From positions 4,166,001 through 4,230,000 of the forward strand of contig JAMPIT010000437.1 in assembly GCA_026261815.1 (NCBI GenBank): 64,000 bases of DNA. The letters are read 5' to 3'. The notes under the pieces were generated by a model. The model was not told the origin of the DNA. It ran no database searches and was given only the letters and a program-made list of their open reading frames with translations. The translations under genes were made by a program, and so were the position numbers. This DNA comes from Monarcha castaneiventris obscurior. Lineage: Eukaryota > Chordata > Aves > Passeriformes > Monarchidae. This document shows, piece after piece, positions 47,501 to 59,517 of the stretch. Position 1 is the first letter of the stretch. Each line of letters begins with the position of its first letter.

Positions 47501-50500
47501 AAAACATGAACATCTGAGTAATTCCACAAAGCAGACAAGCTGTCTGAAATCTGAGACACAGCATAATGTTAATACTGAAAAGAAAATTGAATTTACATCT
47601 AGTGAAACAAATTAAGGACAAAATAACTGCTGCAAAGAGTTCTGATATGGAAGACGGAATAGAACTATTTTAAAAGAATGAAAGAAAGAGTTGCATTAAG
47701 ACAAATTTAAACAGATCACCAAAAACAGCTCTGGTGCAATAAGGATACAAGCTATGGGAAAGAAAACCCAGAGGTGACTAAAAAATCCTGAACTTTCAAA
47801 TCTTAGATGAATTTATACAAAAACGTGTGTTCACAGAGTAACTTGGCTTTTCTGAGCCAGTTTGATTCCCACTTCATAGCACACAGAACTGGAGGGGAAA
47901 AAGGGCATTTCAACAAAAGCTACAAACCTTCTGCAATCATATCCTCTATCTCCGTGTCTGAGGAGTTGTCTGCATGTTTTGTGTTCTGCAAGTCTGATTC
48001 AACACACACCACACTCATGATCTGACCCTCCATCAGCAATCTCTTCTCTGCAGGCTGTTCCACCAGCAAAGATGAACGACTGACCTATTGCAATAAAAGC
48101 AAAGCAACAGTGAGTAATTAACATTATTCACAACAGTGAATAATTAAAAACAGTATTTGTGATTTAACAGTTGTAACTGAGAGGATGATCAGTTTCTACT
48201 CCATATCAATGAATCCTAATTATATCGTGCCAAAGCTCATTCCTCAAAGAAATTAAGACTCACTCCCATTCTGCAGAGTTTGCAATTATATTTACCAAAG
48301 GAAAAAACACATTAGATCTACAGAAATGAAGGAATGGGAAAATGAGACACACATTAAATTAGTAAATCAGGTTTTAAATTATCAGTTTGTGATTTAAAAT
48401 GTTCAACAGTAATTCTTACCAGACATAGCACTAATTACAGCTAGCCCAGTTATCAGATTGCCAGTGCTTGAAACAACAAATTGTAGCATTTTAGAATTTT
48501 AACATAGACTTAGCTCTGAGGTTTAAATTAAGGTATCATGTAAATTAAGGGATCTAGGAGACAGAGAAATGTAAAAAAATTATTCCAAATGGTAGCCTAA
48601 AACCACTCTCTGTAGTTATCTCCAGATATAGCCTACTACTCAAGTCACCAATCAGTAGAGAAAAGGTCAAAACCAACATCTGAAACATAATTCAAGATAT
48701 AAATATCTACTAGCCACAAATAACATCATTCTTACAAAGAGTTTATTTCAAAGATTAGTAGTAAAAAATTCCTAGCAACTTTTAGACTTACAGGGAATGG
48801 CTCCAACCCCTCCTGAATCACAAAGCCTTCGATGACATGGGTCAGGATCTGGGGTTTAACAATAGCCTGTGGAGGTTTATTTTCTAGGCTGGGAATGCTA
48901 TTGGGCATGGATGTGCTGTTGCTCCTGGTCGTTGCTGCTGGAAGCAAAAGAGGTGGTGGTGGAATAGAGGCATGTGAAGGATCAGACGGAGATTTAATTA
49001 CTGAGGCACTGACTGATGATGTCACTGAAGGCAGTCCCCCGTGTTCTGCAAAAAAGAACAAAGCATGTTATGTTTTATCACTTACGTCCAACAGTGGGCT
49101 GAGAATTCTGGAAGTAAGAGGTGATAAATCCCCAAGACCCATCTCTCCATCCATCAACCCCTTAGGCAGGCTCTTCCCTAGGCTTTATAGATTCCACTTT
49201 TAAAACAAGATGGTTTATCTTGACAGAATATTCCACAAACACACCCTCTTCATGCAAACATTTTCCTTTACTCAGTACCTACTAACTACAAGCACAGCTG
49301 GCCATTAGTTACTTACACAAATCATAAAACCAAAAGCTACCTTAGTTGGCATTTGCCCTCACCTGACAAAGGATCTTCTGAATTAAGAGCCTCTCCATTG
49401 CCCAAGGTTATGGCTGGTGGAGACAAGGTGGGTGGTGTAGGTGTTCTTGCCATGTGGACACAATCTGAGTCCTCGGGCATCTCCTCTTCACATACATTCT
49501 CCACTTGGTAAATCTGCATCCAACAAACTATTGCTTTAGAGAGATTTCCATTCTATCTTAATACCTTAAAAGAGTTGCATAAATACAGTTTTAAAAATAA
49601 ATTACCAGTTAAAATACGTTAATCTTTTAATAAAATACTAATTTCCAAACTGCATACCAAACAATGAACTCTGAGGACATCACAATATCTACGAGAGTAA
49701 AATCAAAGTATTTTGTTACAAACAGCAATATATAAAGAAGCACACTTCTCCAATCAAATAGATCAGAGAACTTGACTTTTTTAGTATCTTATGTGTATAG
49801 TTTACTGTATTTTTATTTACCCATACAGCTGATGCTATTTAAACACATCTGCAAAATGCAAGTTTAATGACAAGTCTGCAAATTGTTCTATCTTATACAG
49901 CAGTGCAATCAAGCTGAGTATTTCAGAAGAGTACACCAAGGCTATCAAGCATTAGTGGTTGTAAGAGATTTTAAGGTCTTTTCCTCAAAAGTATTGAAAT
50001 AAATTTACATAAATTTCTGACAGTCAGTTTAGCAGATTAAAATGTAAAACACCACCCCATCAAAAGCCAACCAGGCTTCTACTCTTCTGCCCAATTTCTC
50101 CATGAAATATCAGAGTTGAGATTATTACCCTCTTAAAATAAATCAAAGATGAACAGCATACCTCCTTCCATTACCTGTTGATAGCCTCAAAAAAGCCTAC
50201 AAGAGCTGCTGATTCTTTTGCTCAACTTAATCTCATTAGCATTTTACCACTAAAGCCCAGCAATGCCATCTAAATGTCAGCATTATCTGCATATCACTTT
50301 ATTTTCCTGTACATTATTTTAATCCAGTGATTGAAGCCAAAACCTTGAGTTACAAACTGCAGACATCTGAGACAAACACTGAACCAAATTAAATGGTGGT
50401 GATGGGTACAGCATGAAAATTCCCCTATTCTTTTATGAAGAGGGTATTTTTAATGTCAGTACAAAATTAATTATCCAGAAACCTATCATCTTAATAACCT

Positions 50501-53500
50501 GATATGCACCTGTATAGATGATTCTCTTAATCAAAACCTATTTGTACTGAGGTAAAAGCTTACAGTCCACGTTGCATTTACCAAATTCCTTATGTAAGCA
50601 TTGTCATATGTTTACTTACATTTTTTAACTTCAAATACATTGTAATTTCATTAAGAAACAAGATTGTAGATCTTAAATCTGCACTTTCACAATTCCTGGT
50701 TGATATTCTTGACTGATGATCCATTACAAAAAGCCAACAAAAAAACCCCCAAATCAAAACATGAAACAGAAGAAAAATGTCTATTAGTTTTCTTAAAACT
50801 CTTAAAACTGTAATCAATAGGTTTCTTGTCCTCTGTCTAGCACCTGATTTAGGCCCCTTTGAAGTCAACGGGCCAGACTCACAGCTCTGGAGAAGACCAA
50901 AGAATAAAGGATGCAATGTTATCACTCACCACTGGAGTTTCAATCGGAACTGAGGGCTGCACCTGGAGATTTACTGCGACAGTCTGAGGCGGTGGAAGAG
51001 TTTGAAATGGCAGCTGGACCAAAGCTTCTGCAGCAGGAAGTTCTTCCTCAGAAACCAAAGTGTTTTGAACCAAAACCTGGCCCTGGGACAGAATTTCAGG
51101 CTGCACTTGTAAAGACTGCACAGACTGCAAGGGCAGTGGCTGAATCTGGGTTGAGGATGCCGAGAGCTGAGGCGGAGCTGCCAGAGGGATGGGAGCGGAT
51201 TGCAGGGCTGGATACTGCTGGTGTGGCGTGGAGGACACGAGCTGCTGGCCCGGGGAAACCAAGCTGGGCGGCTCCACGGCGCCGATGTGCACGGCGGGCG
51301 AGGGCGGGAGCGGCAGGTGCGGCGGGAGGCCGAGCGGCTGCGGCGGCCGCACCGGGTTGGAGGCAGCCGCCTGCGGAGCGGCCGGCTCGGGCTGCAGAGC
51401 CGCCGGCACCAGGGAGCTGGCCTGGGACTGGATAAGGGCTTGAGGGTGAATAATTATGGTGGGTGACTGACTCGGGGAGTGGGACGGTGGAGGGGATACC
51501 ACCACTGACTGCTGCGCTGACTGGGATGGGGTAGGAGAGAGCGTGAGAGGCGGAGGGTGGATGTGGATAGGGGAGCAGTGGGACTGGACGCCGCTGGGAG
51601 CCGGAGGCAGTGCATGGCTGGGGAGGGGCAGACAGTGCTGGGATGGAGGCGGCTCCTGGCCCGGAGGAGTCTGAAGTGCAATCGGCTGGACTTGCTGCTG
51701 CTGCTGCAGGATCAGCTGATGATGGGAAATCTTTGGAGGTGGCGAATGAAGTGGGATCTGCTGATGTTTTACTAGAGAATGAGGTTGCAATGGAGAATAT
51801 GAAGCTGTGAGGGAAGGGAAAAAAAGTGACAATTAGTATTTATTTCTTCAAGTTCTGAAAATATTGTAAAATACCTCAAAAATTCTCACTTTAAAGGTCA
51901 GCACAGCTTTTTAAACACTTCTGATATTTGTTTAGAAGTATCTTCTTTGACAGCGTATAGAACACAGGAACAATTTATTAGGGGAGTATATCAATTTCCA
52001 AAGCAAAATGAAGCAATGAATAAAGGAATATAACCATGCTTTTTACATATATGTACTTTCTATAAAGAAGTATCTGAACTTATCTTTTTGGTGCTAGGTC
52101 TAAGATTATTGCTGATCCAGCCTTACTTAAGAATTTCATGCAATTTTAAATGGATTTAACCTTTGCTTTGAAACAGACTCAAATAGAAATTATAAGAACA
52201 TCACAATCAACGGGATTTGCAGACAAGTGCTAAGTTAAAGTTTAGATAATACTGTGTTAAGATATCAAATAAAACTCCAAGAGTTCAGTATAAATTTAAA
52301 CCATTGAAAGCATTTGCCTGAACTTGAACACAGCAACTGAGAGGTACAAATCTAAAAATAGTGCAGCTTCCAGAGAAATCACATCACCTTTAAGTGAACC
52401 AATGACTCACCAGTCATTTCTTACAGCACACATACATATTGTCTTCCACACGCAAACCTCCTCTTGCTTTGTCTTGTCCACTTGAGAAACAACTCATTTG
52501 TGTAGGTTTTTTGATTTGTTGTGCTACTAAGGACAGGTTTTCTTCTTACCAATGTGAGTTCTGAGAGCATTAGGGTTCAATACCTCCAGAATGTCTGCCT
52601 CCAAGTCCCACTCTTTCTCTAAAAGCTATCATTAAGCCAAGCTACATTTCACAGAATTCAGACCAATTGTCTAGACTACCATCACTTTTTCAAAATAAGA
52701 ACGCTAGGATGCAAATACGCTGCATGCAGTGTAAGTGCCTCTCTAACCAAGTGCAGGTTATTTTGATTTATCTCAATACAAAATACTGAAATTCTGAGCA
52801 CTGTTACCTATGGGTTTATAAAAGTACTTGATACAAGAACATTCTCATGACACAAACAACACAGGAAAAAAAAAACGAAAGCACCAGCAAAATGGATTTT
52901 GATGGGAGCAAGAAGTTTGAGGTAGTTCCAGCCCACATTTTGCTGCTCAGAGATGGGATGGCATGTCCTGACAACAACCATACAGAGAGAGACCAGGAAT
53001 AAGAATCATGTCTGTGCTATGACTCAACAGGGTATTGCAGTTGCTATATTGTGCCTGTATTGTGATTTCAGAAAATTCCTGCCTCTGCTTAATCAAAATC
53101 CTGCGCAACATCCAACACCAACAAATAAACGATTTTACTAATAAAATTTGAACTCTATTCATGTGGAATATCTATAATACCATGGCCAGAGAGCACTGAA
53201 CTCTGACAGAACTGTGACACACAAATTAGTTTTAATTAAATAACTGTCCTATAGCTCTGTTTTCATCCCACCTGGTGTTATTAAGTGGTGTATGCTGGAT
53301 GTCCGTGTGACCGGCGCACTCCGACACTCCGGAGCCGGGCTCTCGCCTTTCCTATTGCTTTCTGAGGGATCTGGCTGGCTGCCCTTGGAACTGCTGACAG
53401 CTTTACTGGGGCACAGGGACTGAGTTTGACTGCTGCTCTTTGGTGGGCCATTCTGTGAACTTGACAACACACCCAGCTTCTGACTGCGCAACGTCAAGTT

Positions 53501-56500
53501 CTGAACCTGGGAAATGAGCAAAACATGAAAAAACACCAACTCTATAAATATCTATGACAAATATCAGGCAAAAACCGCAAAAAATAATTACATTTTGTAA
53601 TGCTTCTCATCCCATGTGATCACAAGAAGCTAAAAATCTGCATATCAAAGTATCTTTAAAGCCATAAAATTCAGAGAAGGATAGGGATCTTTATTACTTC
53701 AGTGATAAATACAGAAGTCTTTTTTCCCTAATTGGATTTTTAAAAGAAATGGAAATTGTTAATTAAGTTGAATTAAAACTTTTATTTTTCTCTTTTATTG
53801 CGCCTTCAAAGTAAGTGACACAAGGCATCTTAAGCAATGGCAATTTTATTTTCACACAGACACTGCAGAAGTGCAGTGGTCTGTGAGTGAGCTTCCAGAC
53901 ACCAACATAAACCAGAGCCTTGGGTGGTCAGTGGGAGCAGAGTCTCCTTTATCTGTGAGTTAACAAAACTGAGACCTTTGTTTCTACACCAATATTAACC
54001 TCCCTTCTCATCATAACACCTCCAATGTCACATGAAACAAAAGGTTTTGCTTTCTGAAATGTAAATCAGTCGGGGATCTTTTTCCCTGAAGTCTGTTATA
54101 TCACACCCAGATTCTGCACATAACTATCCCAGATCAACAATCCTACGTGCTGAGCTAAAATTTCATTTTCAAGGATAATGCCTACCCTTGAAGCACTAAT
54201 ATACATCATCTTTTACATGAAAAAGAAGACTAATTATTATCACCATCCCCTATTTTGATTACATAATCCCTTCCTCACTCAGCAGTTAGTACCTGTGTAA
54301 TGAACAGCTAGTTTACATTTCACTTCTCACTGCTCTGTGTGTCACCACAGGGCACATTCAAACCCAAGACAACAGTACTTGTTTCCTCACTGGCATGCAG
54401 GAGGCATTCACTGCCATCCTGCCCCAGTGAGGACAAATCAACCTTCAGAACACCTTCCCAGGTAAGGTGACTCAGCTGGAGCTTGGCAGACCCACCCCAG
54501 CAGCTCATCTGCTCTCTGGTCTGGGGTGCAAGTAAAGCTAGAAAAACTTAAGTACAACATTCCTTTACTTTTCAGTTTTGTCTCACTCGACTGGATGGAC
54601 CTTTAGAAAGCTTACACAAGCTCACCTGAGTAGCTGCAGACTGACAGGAAGATGAGGAGGATGAGGAGACAACAGGAATGTCAGACTGGACAGCAGCCAC
54701 AGTGGTCGCAGGAGTGAAAATAAGCTGTTAAGCAAGAAAAAAGTACATGGTAACAGACTGAAATTTTAAAAATCTGTGAAAGAAATGCAGTATCTTAAAG
54801 AGATACATAACTTACATGTACTGATGAACAGCTTCTAAGATTTACTTTTTAACTTTAAGATTAATTTATCTAAAGAACTATTTATCATGGTAATTTAAGT
54901 AAACAAAACTAAAAGAGAGTAATGTAAACCTAATATAATAATATATTTGTTCTGCATATTGAGAAAAATCTTTGAGATAAATAAACACATCTATGATCTT
55001 TCATACAAGCACTTAAGAGAACTTTCCCTTCAATACTACAAATTAGTGAAAAAAGACAAGAGATCAACCCAATATCTATTTTATTTAAGAAAGAGAGCTT
55101 AGATCTCCCAATAGGGACAGACCAAAGCCAAACTTAGTAAGGACTGCAGTCAAAACTTACCATCTGAGCTCGTAGATACATTTGAGCCTGGCTTGCACTC
55201 AGGGTGGGAGAGGTGCTGCCCAGCAACATCGTCTGTTGGGTGATGCTGCTGCTGGTGGTGTTGGAGGTCTGAGAACGGCTTATTATCTGTGCAGGTGTAG
55301 GAGAGGTGGAGAGGTTAATCTAAGGAAACAAAAATATTGCTTCTGTCATGGAAATTCCGTCACCCTAGGGTCTAAAGCCAGAAAGCCTTTGACAAAAATG
55401 GCAGGGGCAGTTGGAACCTCTGAACTGCAAAGATATCAAAAATATATTGAGCCAATCATCATAAAATTGGATTCTGGCAAGACTGTATGTTTTTATTCTT
55501 AAACTGCAAGCAACCACTTTGCAGTAAGTAATAACAAGCAGTTATGAATATAAACAATGATAGGAAGTCTGTAAAATATGCCTCACAGAAATACACATTT
55601 ACTGAATATGTAGAATAAGTTTTCAATATTTTAAGAAAAATAACCGTAGTCTAATATTCAAAATCTTTAAATGTTTATATTAACTGCCTGGACTGGTATC
55701 TTCCATTATGCAACCTGATCAGGACACTCGTTTGTGCCACCACATACGGACTTTCAATCCTCATTTCATCACATATGCACACTGAAAAATGACTGAAGAC
55801 TACAACCTTCTCCAATTTCACACTAAATGCTCCTCAAGAACCACTCTTCAGCATCTTCTTAAAAAACAAGCTGTTGTGTTTTTGGTTTTCCTTTTTTCTT
55901 TTTTTTTTTTCTAACCAGTCTAACAGAGTTAAGTGCCCAGCTCTTTTTCATCACTTACTTAAAAGATTTCCTTGAAAAACCCCAGCCCAATTATTTTGTT
56001 TGTTTAACATCAGACATCTGAATAGACCTTCCCTCCTAAATTTAATGAATGAATGGTTTTACTTCTAACAACTGTAAGCCAAGCCAAGCTATGAGAGCTT
56101 AAAAAAAATACACAGTTAAATCACTGAAGCTATGCACTGGAGTCATGAACAGCTCGAGGGTGTGATTAATAAGCAGGATGTCTGTAGGACTAACAAATCC
56201 TACTTCAGACAACTGTAAAACTGTACAGAAGAGACTGTGCATGTCTGACAATGGCACTTAAAAGAAATACAGCATGAGCTGAACACAGAGCTGCTCACAA
56301 CTGAAACCTGAGCACATGCCTAGAATATGGGAAGTGAAACTGCAAAAAGATGCATGATAAAAGATGATAATCAATAAAAGAATGAGTGCTATAAACATTT
56401 AATCACTTCCATAAATATATGTGAGCATTGACTTGTATTCTTTAGATTTAGTGCTATTTAATCCCTGATACACAGTTACAATTTTCACCTACAGTAGTGC

Positions 56501-59373
56501 CCTGAATAAAGAAACTAATGTAGAAAATCCAGTAAGAAATCATGTAAGAGATGAGAGCTCAGGGAGTGATTTCTACAGGAGTTTGAACAGTCACTGGTGC
56601 TTGTGGAGTGAGCAACTGCCCCTCAGAGCACCAAGAGGGGTCTGGGACTGGGGAAGCCAACAGTGGCCAGCAGCAGTCACACACAGCACCTGACACTTAT
56701 TACAGAATCATCACGCTTCTGTTCACTGTGTCTGTAGTACTAATTTTACCAATACAAGCTGAAATGCTGAAATATTTTCTGTTTTTCCGTGCAGCCATAT
56801 AACAACCAAGCGGGGTTGGGAATGGAGGGAGGGCTTGGTGCAGTTACGTACCGAGGTCTGCGACATGCTTGACTGCTGAGTGACACTCCCAGTGGGGGAA
56901 GTACATTGCCTCCCACCTGACAGGCTTGCCTAAATAGCAAGAATATGTGTCAAATAATGAAATCAGAAAGTGCTTAAGTGATGCTCATTTTATTGTATAA
57001 ACCATCAGAAACAGCCCTCTCTACCTTTACCTCTTCTCTGAGTTAACAGTAAGAATGCTTTGCTTGGTGGAAATAGTTTTCAGCAAAGTGCACTCTGCAC
57101 TATGGGATGCTACCTGCAAGGTGCTACATTTGTTGAAGTCCTACCAAATTTCAGGCATATAATTCTTTCAGATCAAGACTTGAAGAAAAACCATCAGAGG
57201 TAAAGTCTGCCAAACTGCTAATGATGGAGCTAAGTGATCACCTCACTGCCTATGGTGCTCAGAACTTAAAACGCAGTGTCATTAAAAGTGTCATTATTAA
57301 AACTCACATCATATTTTTATTGTGATTAGAATCTTCTAAAAATAAAGCAAACTTTATAAATTCTGTAGGGAACAGCCTCATATTCTGGAATGGTAACTTA
57401 TATATGCACATCTAGTGTCTACCATTGGATGCTATTCCAGCCCTTCAGATGAGTAACAGGGGCAATGATTTAGGTTTCTGCATGAGCAGAACCAAAACTT
57501 CTCAGCCTTTCCCAACCTGATTTTCTTTGCTCTGTCTCAGTAACTGTATAGCCACATAGAAATCCATCACAACAAAAAAGACAAATCAACATATTACCAC
57601 AATCTAACGAAAAAGGTATAGAAGAAAAAGCCAGGTGCAAAAAAGAGTCAGTCCCTTTCTGACACCAAACAGCCATACCCCTGAGGTCTGTAACTCCATT
57701 TAGCATTTCCCTGTGTAAAATCATTAACAACCACCTCTCTCTGCAAGATCACATTCTCAATCCAAGGCCAGCTGAGGTCAAAGGAAATCTTGCCACTGCT
57801 TGAATTCAAAATGGGTCTCCTCCAGTGATCACTGATGTTAAAAGCTCTGTTTCAGGGAAATGTCATTTACCTCCTACATTTTCACACTCAGGGTTAAAAT
57901 TTAATTTTACCATTACTTATAATGCAGCCAGATGTGAGGCAAAACACTAAGATGCCAGATGTTCATTATTTTTTATTTCACTAAGATACAATACTATTCA
58001 TTGCTTCCCCCATCAACTTTTAGAGAAAATCATGGGATGAAGATTGAAGTAGTCTATTTTTAATATTTATTTTATTACTGCTTGATGATTTACATGATGC
58101 ATTAGAATGTATGCAATAAAGCATGGAATGGTTGCCTACTGGAGCATCTATACCACTGGTCAAAATCCTCCAAACAGTTTGGAGGATGATACAATTTAAA
58201 ATAACAAGGTCATTAAAATATAACAGTGAATTATGAGGCACTAAGCTCAGGCACTTAAGCTGTTATTACGTTTGACAACGACTGTTGGCCTGCTCTAGAT
58301 AATACGCGGTTCTTGTTCAGCAATCTTCACTCTCACCTGTGGAACAGTTGCCAGACTCTGAAATTGGGTACTGCTTAAGTGCTGCTGCTGCAGAGCAGCA
58401 GTCTGCAGCATTAGATGCTGCTGTTGGGCTGCATACATCTGCTGGAGGTACTGAGCAGCTGAGCTAGGAGGACGATGCAAGGCCTGCTGAATAACCTGTG
58501 ATGAATCAGTAGGTAATTAATTACAATTACAAAGCACACACCATGCTGACATGATGTTGAAGTTTACCCTTACAAGGAAATAAAACCAAATAAAATTTTT
58601 TTCCACATCACTTATGTAATACTGAACTTGCTCCCTCACTGCTCTTGACCAAGTCACAGAGTATTGTCAACATCAATATATTCACATTCTCAAGGACAGC
58701 CTGACAATACAGCATCATTCCCAACACATCATCCCAGCCTCTCAGCTGCTTGTCAACACATCCTACATCATGTTCTGCTTTTTGAGAGATCAGAATAGTG
58801 TGTGAGAAACCCAATTATCAAAAACAACAGAACGGACTGTACAGAGTTCATGGAGACCTAATTTCAAGAACAGCAAGAGGGGGCTGGAACCCACACAACA
58901 CTTACACCCACACAAACACCTTGGATCCCTGTAGTCAAAGTTGGTCAAACAAACAGCTTTATTTTGCAAAGGTTTATGTTAATAATCCACACCCTCACTA
59001 AATGGTGAACAAACCAAACTTTCTACCGTAGCATTTCCCCCTCTCTTATTTGGCAGACAGGCCTACCCTGAACTATTCTTAAGTGGTCTGATACCACCCA
59101 GTAAACATCTCCTGAAAACCAGCAAGTCAGCTATTGAGAAAGACAACAGCAATCAGGAATGAAAAGTAAATCCTGTGTAAAATAGTGCACAATGCCTGTA
59201 TTTAGAGCTCTGTACAGGACAGGGAGGAAGGCCCCAGAGCCCAGTACCTGGACAGCATGTCTGTCAGAGCCGCTGTAGACGGAGATCTGTGGCAGCGGCG
59301 TGCGGGAAGTGGAGGTGGTGGTGACGGTCGTCGTGGATGCAGAACATGTTGTTGTGTTGGGTTCATTCTCCAT
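41363..59373 (-). CDS. PHC3: PHC3, polyhomeotic homologue 3 (14 coding exons, 979 aa)
   Basis: PHC3 is a nuclear subunit of canonical Polycomb repressive complex 1, which compacts chromatin and keeps developmental genes silent. Coding exons, in transcript order, are 59373-59248, 58495-58337, 56929-56852, 55319-55161, 54724-54626, 53506-53272, 51804-50930, 49513-49363, 49045-48792, 48084-47928, 46644-46530, 45817-45667, 45575-45350 and 41517-41363. Phase is kept throughout, for 2940 nt and 979 aa (human 983 as recalled). The protein begins with a Ser/Thr-rich segment and a Gln-rich stretch (45-90), then a long Pro/Gln/Ser-rich middle (286-577). The HD1 motif is near 686-713. An FCS zinc finger uses Cys777, Cys780, Cys796 and Cys800. 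The C-terminal SAM domain (about 913-976) mediates head-to-tail polymerisation. Met1 aligns with an internal Met of the longest human isoform, so an N-terminal extension from exon 1 is possible. Confidence 0.96.
41518..45349 (-). other. PHC3: PHC3 intron before the last exon
   Basis: At 3.8 kb this is the longest intron between PHC3 coding exons. No exon, RNA gene or clear transposon was recognised. AT-rich, with scattered unsupported open frames. Confidence 0.7.
45350..45575 (-). CDS. PHC3: PHC3 coding exon (SAM domain, N-terminal part)
   Basis: It encodes residues 854-928, starting LPITYPSAEEDLAPHEDAVP, passing through an Arg/Glu-rich linker (RLRRQSERERELRELRMRK) and ending with WTVDEVWAFIHSLP, the first SAM helix. 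Donor is CCTG|GTATGG. Confidence 0.96.
45667..45817 (-). CDS. PHC3: PHC3 coding exon downstream of the FCS finger
   Basis: It encodes residues 803-853, including SCTKKFGLFPSDKTSRWNRK and GRRGRRPSGPEGASRDHFLR. It is separated from the next exon by an intron of only 91 bp (45576-45666). Compared with the human protein as recalled, about six residues around FPSDKT look inserted. Confidence 0.94.
45818..46529 (-). other. PHC3: PHC3 intron (0.7 kb)
   Basis: No exon, RNA gene or repeat was recognised. It has donor GTAACA and a TTCTTTAG acceptor on the minus strand. Confidence 0.7.
46530..46644 (-). CDS. PHC3: PHC3 coding exon (FCS zinc finger)
   Basis: It encodes residues 765-802, with the finger CEFCGKMGYPNKFLRSKRFC followed by STSCAK. 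The zinc ligands are Cys777, Cys780, Cys796 and Cys800. This finger class binds nucleic acid in Polyhomeotic proteins. Confidence 0.96.
46645..47927 (-). other. PHC3: PHC3 intron (1.3 kb)
   Basis: Nothing recognisable beyond intron sequence. Short open frames are unsupported. Confidence 0.7.
47928..48084 (-). CDS. PHC3: PHC3 coding exon between HD1 and FCS
   Basis: It encodes residues 713-764, VSRSSLLVEQPAEKRLLMEG through HADNSSDTEIEDMIAE, ending one base into the next codon at GAAG|GTTTGT. Confidence 0.95.
48085..48791 (-). other. PHC3: PHC3 intron (0.7 kb)
   Basis: No exon, RNA gene or repeat was recognised. Confidence 0.7.
48792..49045 (-). CDS. PHC3: PHC3 coding exon (HD1 motif)
   Basis: It encodes residues 628-712. 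Notable stretches are SVSASVIKSPSDPSHASIPP, a Pro/Leu run, and the HD1 block PPQAIVKPQILTHVIEGFVI continuing to EPFP. Donor is CCCT|GTAAGT in phase 0. Confidence 0.96.
49046..49362 (-). other. PHC3: PHC3 intron (0.3 kb)
   Basis: Nothing beyond intron sequence was recognised. Confidence 0.7.
49363..49513 (-). CDS. PHC3: PHC3 coding exon (acidic CEEEMPED segment)
   Basis: It encodes residues 578-627, starting IYQVENVCEEEMPEDSDCVH and including RTPTPPTLSPPAITLG. It ends at TCAG|GTGAGG one base into the next codon. Confidence 0.95.
49514..50929 (-). other. PHC3: PHC3 intron (1.4 kb)
   Basis: AT-rich intron, nothing recognised. Confidence 0.7.
50930..51804 (-). CDS. PHC3: PHC3 large Pro/Gln/Ser-rich exon
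   Basis: At 875 nt this is the largest coding exon, residues 286-577. It starts ASYSPLQPHSLVKHQQIPLH and carries a short polyglutamine, then repeated Ser-Pro and Gln-Pro stretches. It ends in the conserved block EILSQGQVLVQNTLVSEEEL and the QTLPPPQTVAVNLQVQPSVP segment. The part at 51180-51440 is much richer in G+C than the flanks and encodes an Ala/Pro-rich stretch. The minus-strand frame stays open past the donor GTGAGT at 50929. Confidence 0.96.
51805..53271 (-). other. PHC3: PHC3 intron (1.5 kb)
   Basis: AT-rich intron, nothing recognised. Confidence 0.7.
53272..53506 (-). CDS. PHC3: PHC3 coding exon (VQNLTLRSQKLG)
   Basis: It encodes residues 208-285, VQNLTLRSQKLGVLSSSQNG through RTSSIHHLITP, ending one base into Ala286 at CCAG|GTGGGA. 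Confidence 0.95.
53507..54625 (-). other. PHC3: PHC3 intron (1.1 kb)
   Basis: Nothing beyond intron sequence was recognised. Confidence 0.7.
54626..54724 (-). CDS. PHC3: PHC3 coding exon (polyserine)
   Basis: It encodes residues 175-207, LIFTPATTVAAVQSDIPVV, then seven Ser and CQSAATQ. It is in phase 0 at both ends. Confidence 0.95.
54725..55160 (-). other. PHC3: PHC3 intron (0.4 kb)
   Basis: Nothing beyond intron sequence was recognised. Confidence 0.7.
55161..55319 (-). CDS. PHC3: PHC3 coding exon (INLSTSPTPAQ)
   Basis: It encodes residues 122-174, INLSTSPTPAQIISRSQTSN through SASQAQMYLRAQM, in phase 0 at both ends with donor ATG|GTAAGT. Confidence 0.95.
55320..56851 (-). other. PHC3: PHC3 intron (1.5 kb)
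   Basis: Contains a T-rich tract near 55885-55910. Nothing else was recognised. Confidence 0.7.
56852..56929 (-). CDS. PHC3: PHC3 coding exon (26 residues)
   Basis: This short exon, residues 96-121, encodes ASLSGGRQCTSPTGSVTQQS followed by SMSQTS. It is in phase 0 at both ends with donor TCG|GTACGT, so skipping it would keep the frame. Confidence 0.93.
56930..58336 (-). other. PHC3: PHC3 intron (1.4 kb)
   Basis: Nothing beyond intron sequence was recognised. Confidence 0.7.
58337..58495 (-). CDS. PHC3: PHC3 coding exon (Gln-rich)
   Basis: It encodes residues 43-95, VIQQALHRPPSSAAQYLQQM and a Gln/Leu/Ala-rich continuation to SLATVPQ. It is in phase 0 at both ends. Confidence 0.96.
58496..59247 (-). 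other. PHC3: PHC3 intron (0.75 kb)
   Basis: Nothing beyond intron sequence was recognised. Confidence 0.7.
59248..59373 (-). CDS. PHC3: PHC3 first coding exon identified
   Basis: It encodes residues 1-42, MENEPNTTTCSASTTTVTTT through PQISVYSGSDRHAVQ, with donor CCAG|GTACTG. The exon probably starts at 59395, after CTCCTGCCAG. The 22 bases before the ATG stay open in frame (LDERCTA), which leaves room for a longer N-terminus joined from exon 1. Confidence 0.92.
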
Positions 59374-59517
59374 AGCTGTGCAGCGTTCGTCCAGCCTGGC
59401 AGGAGCGACACAAAAGCGGTTCACAAACAAGGCCAGAACACGCTGATTTTAATGCAAAAAAATTGTGTTCTGCTGAGACAGAACAATGGACAATTTTCAA
59501 AAGGTAAGTTTCACAGA

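Noticed and set aside
50911..51466. Plus-strand open frames of 84-174 aa across PHC3 exon 8
   Set aside because: They are shadows on the opposite strand of a GC-rich, low-complexity coding exon. The minus frame matches PHC3.
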